Notes: generated by a model not told the origin, from the sequence alone. A stretch of DNA of 64,000 nt from Candidatus Tectimicrobiota bacterium (GCA_026005175.1 BPKO01000012.1:1-64000); one strand, 5' to 3'. Counted from the stretch's first letter, positions 19,891-28,422 are shown. Made by a program: numbers and translations.

Positions 19891-20607
19891 ATGTTCCTGC
19901 ATCACCACGAAGCCCATCTCTTCTTCCAGCCTCACCTGCCGTGGCACGAGCAGCATGCCACTCTCAACCCACGGTTACTCCAGTGGATTGCGGCCGAGCA
20001 GCCGGCGGGAAAGTGCCTGCTCGACGTGGGCTGCGGCAGTGGCCGCCTCACTTTGGCAGTGGCCCCGCTGGCGGCGGTGGTGGTCGGGATTGACCGCGAC
20101 CGCCATGCCCTCGCGCTTGGCCAGGCGCAGGCCCGCGCCGCCGGCCTGACCCACGTCTACTTCGTGGCGGCCGACGCCGAAACCACCCCTTACGCCGCCT
20201 TGCTGGGCGGGCGGCCTCCCGACATGGTCATCGCCCACCTGTGCATGTCGCCGGCCATTCTCCAGCGCGCCCATGCGGCCTTGCCCCCTGGGGGCTGCCT
20301 TGTCTTTGCCGCCTTACACCGCGCACAGTGGCAAGAAACGGGCCGCCCCTCGCGCTTTGCTTTCGAGGCCGAGGCGCTGCACGCCTTGCTCCGTGAGGGA
20401 GGCTGGCACTGCGAAGCCATGGAGCTCGACTCCGAAGTCGTCCACTTTGCGCGGCCCGAAGACCTCGACCTCTACTTTGCCACCAGCCCGCTGCGCCAGC
20501 GCTGGCAGCAAGACGGGCGCTGGCAGCGCCTGGTGGCACACCTTGCCCGCGGCGGCGAGTGCTTCACAGCACGCAGCCATCTGCTGGTCAAAGCCCGCAA
20601 GTGCTAA
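19891..20607 (+). CDS. SAM-dependent class I methyltransferase
   Basis: 238-aa cytoplasmic protein with the SAM-binding motif LLDVGCGSGRLTLAVA, an acidic ribose-binding end VVGIDRDRHAL and motif IV-like PPDMVIAHLCMSP. It resembles methyltransf_11/25 small-molecule methylases. The substrate is unknown and the neighbours (an aldo/keto reductase and the UGSC locus on the other strand) do not define it. It ends 6 bp before the UGSC gene's stop, convergent. Confidence 0.85.
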   Translation: MFLHHHEAHLFFQPHLPWHEQHATLNPRLLQWIAAEQPAGKCLLDVGCGSGRLTLAVAPLAAVVVGIDRDRHALALGQAQARAAGLTHVYFVAADAETTPYAALLGGRPPDMVIAHLCMSPAILQRAHAALPPGGCLVFAALHRAQWQETGRPSRFAFEAEALHALLREGGWHCEAMELDSEVVHFARPEDLDLYFATSPLRQRWQQDGRWQRLVAHLARGGECFTARSHLLVKARKC

Positions 20608-20613
20608 GCGACT

Positions 20614-21160
20614 TCAGCCCTCACCCAGCAGCTGCGCAACGAGGGACTTGATCACCGCGTCGGCGCGGGCAATGACCTCTTGGGGAGAAATGGCCGCCAA
20701 GGGGTGCTCGATGGCCACCACGCGCGCCTGCGGGCAGCCGTATGTGGCGGCGTGCGCCGCTGCCGCATCCATGAAGGCCTCGGTGCAGACGACCACCGTG
20801 GGCACGCCGCGAACTTCCAAGGCCATGGCGTCGTGCAAACTGCACGCCACACAAGAGCCTCAGTCGCCAATGGCAGTGATCACGCACTGGCAGTGCTGCG
20901 CCAGCTCTTCCAAAAGCTCCGGCGCGGCCGGGCGCGAGTAAATGAACTTGCTGCGCCACAGGGCGTCGGCCAGGCCGTACTGCGCCTGCAGTACGTCGCG
21001 GATGCGGGCCAGGAGCTTGTCGGCGTTGGGCTTGCGGTTGTCGAGAAAGCCGGCCACCGCCCCCTGCAGGGTGGGCAGCGGCGGGGGCCAGGCGCCGCGG
21101 CGACGTGGGTTCTTCAGCCACGGGAGACAGCAAGCCGAGTCGGTGCAAGCGGTCGTCCAT
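20614..21160 (-). CDS. UGSC-family protein with in-frame UGA: predicted selenoprotein
   Basis: The family is named after a Gly-adjacent U/C-G-S-C motif (unknown glycine/selenocysteine-containing protein); its biochemical role is not known to me. Here the frame reads ...CVITAIGD, then TGA at 20860-20862, then GSCVACSLHDAMALEVRGVPT (20 residues shown in part), exactly the family motif with U100 in place of Cys. Both halves match the family: FLDNRKPNADKLL before, VPTVVVCTEAF and HPLAAISPQEV after. A hairpin follows the UGA as a bacterial SECIS would. A separate one-base break at the G-run (plus-strand C 21060-21064) is needed to join the ATG at 21160; corrected length 181 aa. It ends the acyl-CoA ligase operon. 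The selenocysteine call is inference from the motif. Confidence 0.85.
20827..20848 (-). promoter_or_regulatory. Putative bacterial SECIS hairpin of the UGSC gene
   Basis: Read on the minus strand: GTGC (20845-20842), loop AGTTT (20841-20837), GCAC (20836-20833), extended by GGC (20848-20846) pairing with GCC (20829-20827) over a 3-nt bulge. The apical loop starts 19 nt after the UGA and has G as its second base, which agrees with the known bacterial SECIS pattern (loop roughly 16-37 nt downstream, G in the first two loop positions). An alternative 6-bp TGGCGT/ACGCCA pairing is also possible. Confidence 0.6.
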
Positions 21161-21181
21161 AGGGTCCCTTTCTGCAAGAGC

Positions 21182-22210
21182 TCAGGAGACGATTTTGCGC
21201 GTGACCGAGCGCGAGCCCCAGCCCGGTAGGACCACCGAGTGCTTGCCCGCCCCGCCGGCCACGAGCACGACGATGTCTTCGGGATGGCGCGTGGGCGGCA
21301 CGAGGGCGTCGGGGTTGTGGTGGTCCACCCAGCGTGGCCACAGGTTGCGCTGGGTATCGGCGCCGTACATGCCGCCCAGGCGCAGCAGCCGCACCGGCTG
21401 GCGCGCATGCTCGTAGAGAAAGGCCTGTACGTCGCGCTTTTTCCAGCCGCTGGCAGCAATGGTGGCGGCATGCTCCGGCGACAGGATGAGGAAGCACTCC
21501 CCTCCCACGTACAGGTGGTTGCTGCCCAGCGTGGACAGGCAGTCGGCAATGACGGTGAGCAAGTCACGCGCGTTGTCGCTGCCGTGGTTGTTGACGTTGT
21601 GCGGCGCCTCGGCCGCGTAGACGGTGACCGTGCTGTCGTCGGCCTGAAAGCCGCGAGAGACGTGCAGCGGCTCCCAGGGGTTGGCCGCTTCATTTTCGGC
21701 AATACAGTATGTGTACTTGCCGGGATGGCCGAACGTCGCTTTGTCCACCACGCCGGGAATGGCGCCGCCGATGTTAACCAAAATGAGCTGTACGGCCCGC
21801 CCGATGGTGGCGTTGGCCCGCCAGCCCGGGCCAAAGAGGTTGTGGCCGCAGTTGACCTGCAGCTCTTTGACGATGGGGCCGTTGAGGATGAGCAGCGGGG
21901 TGGCCATGTGCGTTGAGCAGAGCACGCCGTTGAGGTTGAAGCGGGGATCCATAAGCGCTTCGAGGGCGGTGAGAATCACCGGCATGTACTCTGGCAGGCA
22001 GCCGGCCATCACCGCGTTGGTAGCGATTTTTTCCACCGTGGCCTTACCGCCCCGCGGCGGCAGCTCCGCGATAACCTCGCTGGCAGCACGGCCGGAGCGC
22101 TCGATCATCGCCCGCACGCGCTCCACGGTCGGCGGCACCACCGGCAGGCCGTCGGTCCACCCCTGCTCGTAGAAAAACTCGATGGCGTCGACCGTCTCAT
22201 CGGGCTGCAC
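21182..22210 (-). CDS. Conserved large partner protein of the UGSC locus, function unknown
   Basis: 342-aa soluble protein with no recognisable nucleotide- or haem-binding motif. Features include YEQGWTDGLPVVPPTVERV near the start, conserved-looking Cys positions (MAGCLPEYMP, VLCSTHMATP, QVNCGHNLFG, GGECFLIL), EAANPWEPLHVSRGF, and NNHGSDNARDLL. It resembles proteins found next to UGSC genes, and I infer the two work together. GTG 22210 is chosen over ATG 22252 because GGAGGGG lies at the right distance and the latter would overlap the CoA ligase by 56 bp. The GTG still overlaps the ligase stop by 14 bp. The UGSC gene follows after 21 bp. Confidence 0.7.
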   Translation of the reverse strand: MQPDETVDAIEFFYEQGWTDGLPVVPPTVERVRAMIERSGRAASEVIAELPPRGGKATVEKIATNAVMAGCLPEYMPVILTALEALMDPRFNLNGVLCSTHMATPLLILNGPIVKELQVNCGHNLFGPGWRANATIGRAVQLILVNIGGAIPGVVDKATFGHPGKYTYCIAENEAANPWEPLHVSRGFQADDSTVTVYAAEAPHNVNNHGSDNARDLLTVIADCLSTLGSNHLYVGGECFLILSPEHAATIAASGWKKRDVQAFLYEHARQPVRLLRLGGMYGADTQRNLWPRWVDHHNPDALVPPTRHPEDIVVLVAGGAGKHSVVLPGWGSRSVTRKIVS

Positions 22211-23879
22211 GGCCTTCCCCTCCTCCCTGGCCCGCCTGCTGTTCTTGGGCAATCATGGCAGCAATGCGCTGCCGCAGCACGTACTTCTGGATCTTGCCGC
22301 TGGGCGTCATAGGGAACTCGGAAACCACTTCCAGCCGCTCGGGGAAGTACTGCTTGGCCAGCTGCTGCGCCTGCAAGTAGGCCACCATCTCCTCAAACGT
22401 GAACGTCTCGCCCGGTTTGGGAATGACAAAGGCGCAGGCCTTTTCCTGCAGCCGCGGGTCAGGCATGGCAACAATGGCCACGTTTTGCACTTTGGGGTGC
22501 TTGTGCAGGAGGTTTTCCACTTCCACCACGGGGATGTTCTCCCCGCCGCGGATGATGATATCTTTGCTGCGGCCGCTGATGCGGATGTAGCCGTCGGCGT
22601 CGAGCACCGCCCGGTCGCCGGTCTTGAACCAGCCGTCGGCGGTCCAGCTCTCCGCGGTGATCTGGGGCCGCTGGTAGTAGCCGGCAAAGTGCTGCGGCCC
22701 CCGGCACAGCAGCTCGCCTTCCTGCCCAGGCGGCAGCGGGCGCCCGGCCTCGTCGACCACTTGCACCGCCATGCCGCGCAGGCAGCAGCCGTCGGTACCA
22801 AAAACCTTCTCGGGCGGGTCTTCGACCCGGTTCACCGTCACCAGCGCGTTTTCCGTCATGCCCCAGCCGGCGAGTACGGCGCACCCCAGGCGCTGGCGCC
22901 CGTCGATGACCAGCTGGCGCGGAATGGCGGCACCGGCGCAGAGGAAAATGCGCAGGGTCTGCACGTGCTGCGGCGTCAGGTTGGGGGCATACGTTAAGTC
23001 GCTCAGAAAGGGCGTGGCGCCCATCGTCCAGGTAACGCCCTCGGCGGCAATCAGCTCCACAGCCCGCGCCGCATCCCACACGTCCATGTACACGCCGGTG
23101 CCCCCGAGCACGGTGGGCATGTGCACGCCGTAAAGGTAACCCGTCTGATGGCCAAAAGTGGAAGCCATGAGCACCACCTCGTCTGCCGTTAGCCGCAAGC
23201 GCTCGATGAGGCTGAGGACCGGGCACAGAATGGTGTTGTGGGTGTGCATGACCCCCTTGGGCTCGCCGGTGGTGCCGGAGGTAAAGATGATTTCGGCCAG
23301 GGCATTGGGATTGACCTGCCGGGCGTGCAGGGCGGCCACATCGCCCTTCTCTTCCCAGGGCGTGGTCAGCAAGGCGTCAAACGAGAGCATGTCGTCGGGC
23401 ACGTCCTTGCCGATGACGTAGATGCGCTCTAGAGAAGGCAGCTCGGGGCGCAGCTCGCGCATCATGGCGGTGTAGTCAAAGCCGCGAAAGGTGTGGGGGA
23501 TAATCATCACCTTGGCCTCGGCCAGGCGCAGCATAAAGCGCAGTTCGCGCTGGCGGTAGATGGGGATGAGCGGGTTGCCCACGGCACCGATGCGGCTCAG
23601 GGCGTACTGGATGACCACGAACTGGTGCCAGTTGGGAAGCTGGAACGACACCACGTCACCTGGGCCAAGGCCCATGTCGAGGAAAGCGAGGGCCAGGCGA
23701 TCCACCAGCCGCACCAGCTCGGCGTAGGTCAGACGCCCAAAGGGATCGACGATGGCCGTCTTGTGCGGGTAGCGCCGTGCGGCCGCATCAAGGTAGCTGC
23801 AGATGGTGGTATTGGGCCAGTAGCCGGCGGCCGTGTACTGGGCAATCGTCTCTGGCGGAAAGAGCGATTCGCTCGCCAT
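22197..23879 (-). CDS. AMP-forming acyl-CoA synthetase (cyclohexanecarboxylate/medium-chain CoA ligase-like)
   Basis: 560-aa member of the ANL superfamily: activates a carboxylic acid with ATP to the CoA thioester. Motifs: P-loop IFTSGTTGEPKGVMHTH, A5-like AGWGMTENALV, A7 GWFKTGDRAVLDADGY, hinge IRISGRSKDIIIRGGENI and catalytic Lys in MTPSGKIQK. The ATG at 23879 (GAGGACGAAGAAAC upstream) is preferred to an upstream in-frame start. It leads a three-gene minus-strand operon with the partner protein and the UGSC selenoprotein. The substrate is unknown. Confidence 0.93.
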   Translation of the reverse strand: MASESLFPPETIAQYTAAGYWPNTTICSYLDAAARRYPHKTAIVDPFGRLTYAELVRLVDRLALAFLDMGLGPGDVVSFQLPNWHQFVVIQYALSRIGAVGNPLIPIYRQRELRFMLRLAEAKVMIIPHTFRGFDYTAMMRELRPELPSLERIYVIGKDVPDDMLSFDALLTTPWEEKGDVAALHARQVNPNALAEIIFTSGTTGEPKGVMHTHNTILCPVLSLIERLRLTADEVVLMASTFGHQTGYLYGVHMPTVLGGTGVYMDVWDAARAVELIAAEGVTWTMGATPFLSDLTYAPNLTPQHVQTLRIFLCAGAAIPRQLVIDGRQRLGCAVLAGWGMTENALVTVNRVEDPPEKVFGTDGCCLRGMAVQVVDEAGRPLPPGQEGELLCRGPQHFAGYYQRPQITAESWTADGWFKTGDRAVLDADGYIRISGRSKDIIIRGGENIPVVEVENLLHKHPKVQNVAIVAMPDPRLQEKACAFVIPKPGETFTFEEMVAYLQAQQLAKQYFPERLEVVSEFPMTPSGKIQKYVLRQRIAAMIAQEQQAGQGGGEGRAAR

Positions 23880-24016
23880 GTTTCTTCGTCCTCCTGTCGA
23901 CCTCACCCCGAAGAAGCGGCGCTGCGCTAATGACATAGCACATTTTTGCCGCGGTCACAAATACCCTGCCGTGTCCGGATATGCAGCCTGGCGCCAAACC
24001 TGGTACCATTGTCGCC

Positions 24017-24448
24017 ATGAAAACGACCCTGGCCTACCTCCATCCGCTGCTGCAAGTGCTGGCCTTGCTCATTGCCCTGGCGACGCTGCGGCTGGGCCTG
24101 GCGCTCAAGGGCCACCGCGGCGGCCGACGCCGGGTGGCCAACTGGGCCGAGATCTTCGAGCGGCATACGCAGCTTGGCCTGCTCGGGGTAGGGCTGCTCA
24201 GCGGCGGCTACTTGCTGGGGCTGCTCAGCATGCCGCTGCTGCGCCAGCGCCCGCCGCTGCGCTCGGCGCACTTTTTCTTTGCCACCCTGGCGCTCGCGCT
24301 GTTTCTTGCCGGAGGCTACAGTGGCTGGCGCTTGAAGCGCGGCACCAAGAAGTATGCCGAGGTACGCGACCTCCACGGCTTCCTCGTCTACCTGGGGCTG
24401 TTTCTGTCCCTGGGGGCGGCCATCATGGGGTTTGCCTTGCTGCCCTAA
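24017..24448 (+). CDS. Four-helix membrane protein, DUF4079-like
   Basis: 143-aa polytopic protein with about four hydrophobic helices (about residues 6-25, 52-70, 80-100, 118-140). Basic RGGRRR and KRGTKK loops sit on one side, and His residues (ERHTQLG, RSAHFFFA, DLHGFLV) could bind haem. The layout recalls DUF4079 and cytochrome b561-type folds. No function assigned. Single gene; the divergent CoA-ligase operon starts 137 bp upstream. Confidence 0.6.
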   Translation: MKTTLAYLHPLLQVLALLIALATLRLGLALKGHRGGRRRVANWAEIFERHTQLGLLGVGLLSGGYLLGLLSMPLLRQRPPLRSAHFFFATLALALFLAGGYSGWRLKRGTKKYAEVRDLHGFLVYLGLFLSLGAAIMGFALLP

Positions 24449-24453
24449 GCCAC

Positions 24454-24482
24454 CTGACGGCCAGTGCCAAACGTGGTATGAT
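24454..24482 (+). promoter_or_regulatory. Sigma-70-like promoter of the M20 peptidase operon
   Basis: CTGACG (24454-24459), 17-bp spacer, TATGAT (24477-24482; five of six bases match the consensus), about 33 bp before the GTG start at 24515. Confidence 0.55.
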
Positions 24483-24514
24483 GGCAGGCGCGGTGCGACA
24501 GGGAGGAGGAACAG

Positions 24515-25681
24515 GTGCGGCAGCGCGTGCCAGAGACCGTGCGGCGCGAGGGGTGTGCTTGGCTGGCGGCCCGGCTGGCGCCGGTGATCGAAGAGACCCT
24601 GCACATTTGCCGCATCCCGGCCCCGACGTTTGCAGAGGCAGAGCGCGCCGCCTACGTGGCGGCCCGCATGCGCGCCATTGGCCTTGAAGACGTTCGCCTC
24701 GATGCCATACACAATGTCACCGGGATGCTGCCCGGCCAGGGGCCAGGGCCCACGGTGCTGGTGGTGGCACATCTCGATACCGTCTTTGCCGCCACCACGC
24801 CCCTGGAAGTGCGGCGCACGCAGCGGCGGCTCTACGGCCCCGGCATTGGCGACAACAGCGTGGCCGTGGCGGCGCTGCTGCACGTGGCCGAGGCGCTGCG
24901 CCGCCTGCCTTCCCTGCCGGGTGGCCGCCTTCTCTTTGCCGGCAGCGTTGGCGAGGAAGGGCTTGGCAACCTGCGCGGCATGCACGCCTTACTCGAAGCC
25001 TGGGACGGCGCCCTCGATGCCGTCATTGCCGTAGAAGGGCACGGCCTTGACGAGGTCCGCACCACCGCCATTGGCAGTACCCGCCTTGAGGTGACCTTTG
25101 AGGGCAAAGGCGGCCACAGCTGGAGCGCCTTTGGCACCCCTAGCGCCATTCACGCCATGGGCCAGGCCATCGACGCCCTTTCTCGCCTTGCCGTGCCCAG
25201 CGACCCCAAAACGACGTATAACGTCGGCCTCGTTGAGGGCGGCGAGAGCGTCAACACCATCGCCGCGCGAGCCCGCATGGTGGTTGACTTGCGTTCGGTT
25301 GACCCCGCCCAGCTGCGGCGTCTCGAGACCCAGGTGGCGCAGCTGTTGCGCCAAGTGGCGCGCACCAGTGGAGTGCGGGTGCGCAGCCGCATCGTCGGCC
25401 AGCGCCCTGCTGCCGCTTTGGATCCTGCCCACCCGCTGTTGCAGCGCCTTGGCGCCGTGCGCCGCCACCTCGGGCTTCCCCCAGCCACCTTCAGCGCCGG
25501 CAGTACCGATGCCAACTTGCCCCTCAGCCGCGGCATTCCCGCGCTGTGCCTGGGAATCACCCGTGGGGGCCGGGCCCATACCGTGCACGAGTTCATCGAG
25601 CTCGCGCCGCTGCCGGCGGGGCTGCAGCAGCTCTTCCTGTTTCTTCTTGCCATCCTCGAGACCGAAGGAGCACCTGCATGA
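24515..25681 (+). CDS. M20-family metallopeptidase (peptidase T / carboxypeptidase G2-like)
   Basis: 388-aa di-zinc amidohydrolase/peptidase. Metal and catalytic residues are visible: VAHLDTVFA (His and Asp), GPGIGDNSVAVAALL (bridging Asp), SVGEEGLGNLRG (catalytic Glu and metal Glu), and RAHTVHEFIEL (C-terminal His). The lid domain contains EGKGGHSWSAFG. Starts at GTG 24515 behind GGGAGGAGG. The stop overlaps the next ATG (ATGA), so it is coupled to the enoyl-CoA hydratase. Substrate unknown. Confidence 0.92.
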   Translation: MRQRVPETVRREGCAWLAARLAPVIEETLHICRIPAPTFAEAERAAYVAARMRAIGLEDVRLDAIHNVTGMLPGQGPGPTVLVVAHLDTVFAATTPLEVRRTQRRLYGPGIGDNSVAVAALLHVAEALRRLPSLPGGRLLFAGSVGEEGLGNLRGMHALLEAWDGALDAVIAVEGHGLDEVRTTAIGSTRLEVTFEGKGGHSWSAFGTPSAIHAMGQAIDALSRLAVPSDPKTTYNVGLVEGGESVNTIAARARMVVDLRSVDPAQLRRLETQVAQLLRQVARTSGVRVRSRIVGQRPAAALDPAHPLLQRLGAVRRHLGLPPATFSAGSTDANLPLSRGIPALCLGITRGGRAHTVHEFIELAPLPAGLQQLFLFLLAILETEGAPA

Positions 25682-26475
25682 GCGACGCCCTGGTCCTTTA
25701 CGACAAGCGCGACAGTATCGCCACCCTGACCTTGAACCGTCCCGAGACGCTCAACGCCATGAACGAGGCGATGATGGCGGCCTTCGAGCGCCACCTTATG
25801 GCCATCGAGGCCGACCCCGAGGTGCGTGCCGTGGTGATCACCGGCGCTGGCCGCGCTTTTTCTTCGGGCGGAGATCAGAAACGCGCCCGCAGCGAAGGAG
25901 AAGAGAAGTTTTTCGACGGGGACCTGGGCGGCTCGCTGCTCGAGCGCCTCAATCGCTGTGTGGTGCGCCTGCAGCGCCTGCCCAAACCGGTCATCGCTTC
26001 CGTGGGTGGCGCAGCCGTAGGCGCCGGCTGCAACCTGGCGCTGGCCGCCGACTTGCGCATTGCCGCCGATACGGCACGCTTTGGCGAGGTCTTTGCCCGC
26101 GTGGGGCTGATTCCTGACGGCGGCGGCACCTACTTCCTGCCCCGGCTGGTGGGGGTGGGCAAAGCCATGGAGCTGATTCTGCTCGCCGAGATCATCGACG
26201 CCCAGGAAGCCCTGCGCATCGGCCTGGTTAACTGGGTGGTGCCTGCCGATCGCCTGCCTGCGGAGACGGCGCAGCTGGCCACGCGGCTGGCGCAAGGGCC
26301 GACGCTGGCTTACGGGCTGGCCAAAGCGGCCCTCTACCAGGGCCTCAACCTGCCGCTGGAAAGCGCCCTCGACCTGGAAGTGCGCTATCAGGCCCTGGCC
26401 GCCCGCTCGCAGGACCGGGCCGAGGGGGTGGCGGCCTTTCGCGAGAAGCGCCCGCCGCGCTTTATCGGACGCTAG
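25678..26475 (+). CDS. Enoyl-CoA hydratase/isomerase family protein
   Basis: 265-aa crotonase-fold enzyme acting on a CoA thioester. The oxyanion-hole segments are RAFSSGGDQKRA and GGAAVGAGCNLALAADLRIA; the active-site region is VFARVGLIPDGGGTYFLPRL, with Pro-Asp-Gly-Gly-Gly at the usual second-glutamate position. The Glu-to-Asp exchange suggests a hydratase/isomerase variant. ATG 25678 overlaps the preceding stop codon. Confidence 0.92.
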   Translation: MSDALVLYDKRDSIATLTLNRPETLNAMNEAMMAAFERHLMAIEADPEVRAVVITGAGRAFSSGGDQKRARSEGEEKFFDGDLGGSLLERLNRCVVRLQRLPKPVIASVGGAAVGAGCNLALAADLRIAADTARFGEVFARVGLIPDGGGTYFLPRLVGVGKAMELILLAEIIDAQEALRIGLVNWVVPADRLPAETAQLATRLAQGPTLAYGLAKAALYQGLNLPLESALDLEVRYQALAARSQDRAEGVAAFREKRPPRFIGR

Positions 26476-26499
26476 CCCGGCAGCGCAAGGCAAGACGCC

Positions 26500-27654
26500 A
26501 TGGCCGAGCCTTACGATCTCCTGCTTACCGGCGGCGAGGTTCTCGATCCCTCGCAAGACCTGCACCGGCGCTGTGACGTGGCGTTTGCCCAGGGGCGGGT
26601 GGCGGCACTGGCCCCATCGCTGCCCCTCGACAGCGCCCGCGAGGTGATCGACGTCTCGGGCTACCTGGTGACGCCCGGCCTCATCGACCTGCACGGCCAC
26701 TTTTTCTACCGGGGCTGGCCCGGGGCGGTGGCGCCGGATGCCGCTTGCCTCACCGCCGGGGTCACCACGGCCGTCGACGCCGGCAGTACCGGCTGGGGCA
26801 ACTACCCGGCCCTGGAGGCGTACGTCATGCGCGCGGCGCAGACGCGGCTCTACGCTTTCGTGCACCTTTGCGCCATCGGGCTGGTCTCGCTAACGGCACG
26901 GGTGGGGGAGCTGCACAACCTGGCCTTTGCCCAAGTGGAGCAGGCCATCGCCTGCATCGAAGAGCACCGCGAGCGAGTCCTGGGGGTCAAAGTGCGCATC
27001 GACCACCGCGCCACCGGCGCCGACAACGCCTTGCCGGCGCTGGCCATGGCACGCCAAGTGGCAGAAGCCACTGGCACGCGGATGATGGTCCACGTCAGCG
27101 GCTCGCCGGTGCCGCTGGCCACCCTCTTTGCCGCCATGCGCCCCGGAGACATCGCCACCCATATCTTTCACGGCCACCCCCACGGCGTCCTCGACGCCGA
27201 CGGCCGCCTGCGGCCAGAGGTGCGCCAGGCGCAAGAGCAGGGCATTTACCTTGATGTAGGCCACGCCGGGGTGCACATCGACCTCACCGTGGCCCGCGCG
27301 GCCCTTGCGCAGGGCTGCTGGCCGAATACCTTAAGTACCGACATCCACCAGCCGCCGCCGGGACGGGTGGTGTATGACTTGCCCGGCGTGATGTCGACTT
27401 TCCTGGCCCTGGGCATGCCGCTGGCAGCAGTGGTGGCCAGCGTCACCTGCAACGCGGCCGCTGCCCTTGGCCAGGCGCACGAGCTCGGCACCCTGCGCGT
27501 GGGCAGCGTTGGCGACGCCGCGGTGTTTGCCCTTCAAGAAGGCGAGTTTACGTTTGTCGATGCGGCGGGCAACCGCGTGCAGGGAAGCCAGCGGCTGGTG
27601 CCCCTGCTGACGGTCAAAGGGGGCCGCCGCTGGCGCCCGCCGCCGGAGGACTAA
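26500..27654 (+). CDS. Amidohydrolase/deacetylase (dihydroorotase/D-aminoacylase-like metallohydrolase)
   Basis: 384-aa TIM-barrel metal hydrolase. Metal ligands are the HxH pair in LIDLHGHFF, a Lys in VLGVKVRIDH (likely carboxylated), His in MMVHVSGSP, His in THIFHGHPHG, and Asp in LSTDIH. The N- and C-terminal strands form the usual sandwich domain (LLTGGEVLDPSQDL; LRVGSVGDAAVFAL). It most resembles the EF_0837/AHA_3915 type of deacetylase. It follows the enoyl-CoA hydratase by 24 bp in the same direction. Confidence 0.9.
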   Translation: MAEPYDLLLTGGEVLDPSQDLHRRCDVAFAQGRVAALAPSLPLDSAREVIDVSGYLVTPGLIDLHGHFFYRGWPGAVAPDAACLTAGVTTAVDAGSTGWGNYPALEAYVMRAAQTRLYAFVHLCAIGLVSLTARVGELHNLAFAQVEQAIACIEEHRERVLGVKVRIDHRATGADNALPALAMARQVAEATGTRMMVHVSGSPVPLATLFAAMRPGDIATHIFHGHPHGVLDADGRLRPEVRQAQEQGIYLDVGHAGVHIDLTVARAALAQGCWPNTLSTDIHQPPPGRVVYDLPGVMSTFLALGMPLAAVVASVTCNAAAALGQAHELGTLRVGSVGDAAVFALQEGEFTFVDAAGNRVQGSQRLVPLLTVKGGRRWRPPPED

Positions 27655-27659
27655 ATGCC

Positions 27660-27980
27660 GTGCGTCGGGCCTGCGGCCTCTTGGTTTTCCTGCTCGCCTG
27701 GCTGCTCATCGGCCACGGAACTGCCGGGGTGCTCAGCCAGGCCTCGTGGCGCCCTTACGCCAACCCCTCGGTGCTGATCACCCTGGGCATGAGCAAAGGC
27801 GAAGTGCTGGTCAAGGCAGGAAAACCGGTGGCAGAGGAGCTGGTGTCGCTGGGGATTGCCGGCAGCCCGAGCATCACTGTGTGGACTTACATCCGCTCCG
27901 GGCACAACGCCGCCGTCACCACCCTGACGTTTAGGGGCCCCAAGCTGGTGAAAATCGAGACGCGGCTGCTCAAACCTTGA
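27660..27980 (+). CDS. Small exported protein, DUF2845-like
   Basis: 106 aa, starting at GTG 27660, 5 bp after the amidohydrolase stop. A signal peptide (ACGLLVFLLAWLLIGHGTAGV) precedes LGMSKGEVLVKAGKPV, the G-x-S-K-x-E-V-L pattern of DUF2845 and SmpA/BamE-like small periplasmic domains. Then come WTYIRSG and a strand-rich end. Function unknown. Its stop overlaps by 11 bp the 3' end of the convergent gene. Confidence 0.6.
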   Translation: MRRACGLLVFLLAWLLIGHGTAGVLSQASWRPYANPSVLITLGMSKGEVLVKAGKPVAEELVSLGIAGSPSITVWTYIRSGHNAAVTTLTFRGPKLVKIETRLLKP

Positions 27981-28422
27981 GGCGCTCTGCCGCCGTTTGG
28001 GGTGCCGAGGGCACAGCGGAAGACAGGGTGGCAGGTGGGCGATGCCCTAGGGGGGCTGAAGTGTGCTCGGGGGCGAGGATCTGCTCGATCATGCGAATGG
28101 CCGCCTCGAGGCGCGCTTCTTCGCCATCGGGACGAAAAGCAGTGTTTGTGACCTGAGGGGAAGGCATTTCAAACGCTTCGAGCCGCTTTTGCAGCCGGTT
28201 GAGGCGCGTGGTCAGGCCGGCTTCAAGGTCGGTCACCGCCTTGAGGACCTGCTGCAGCCGCGCCACCACATTGTCCTCACTGACGTAAATCGAAGTGGTG
28301 ACAAAAAACGTCAGGAGGAACAATCCCACCAGAAAACCGGCCACGTCGGAAACGTAGGCCATGGTGGCCAGCGTGGGCACGCACACCAAAAGGCCGGCAA
28401 CGAATCCGTACAGGAGGGTCAT
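27970..28422 (-). CDS. Membrane protein with coiled-coil cytoplasmic tail, unknown
   Basis: 150 aa. Two hydrophobic helices (about residues 4-25 and 28-47) are followed by a probable coiled-coil (VARLQQVLKAVTDLEAGL, then RLNRLQKRLEAFEM) and a low-complexity Pro/Ala-rich tail. No family recognised. ATG 28422 is the first credible start; further upstream in-frame residues look non-coding. Single gene, convergent with the DUF2845-like gene. Confidence 0.5.
   Translation of the reverse strand: MTLLYGFVAGLLVCVPTLATMAYVSDVAGFLVGLFLLTFFVTTSIYVSEDNVVARLQQVLKAVTDLEAGLTTRLNRLQKRLEAFEMPSPQVTNTAFRPDGEEARLEAAIRMIEQILAPEHTSAPLGHRPPATLSSAVPSAPQTAAERLKV

Noticed and set aside
20860-21834. A 324-aa protein ending at the UGA
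   Set aside because: Its first 220 residues are the large partner gene in the wrong frame. Only the last part (VAGFLDNRKP... to AIGD) is real, and it belongs to the UGSC protein.
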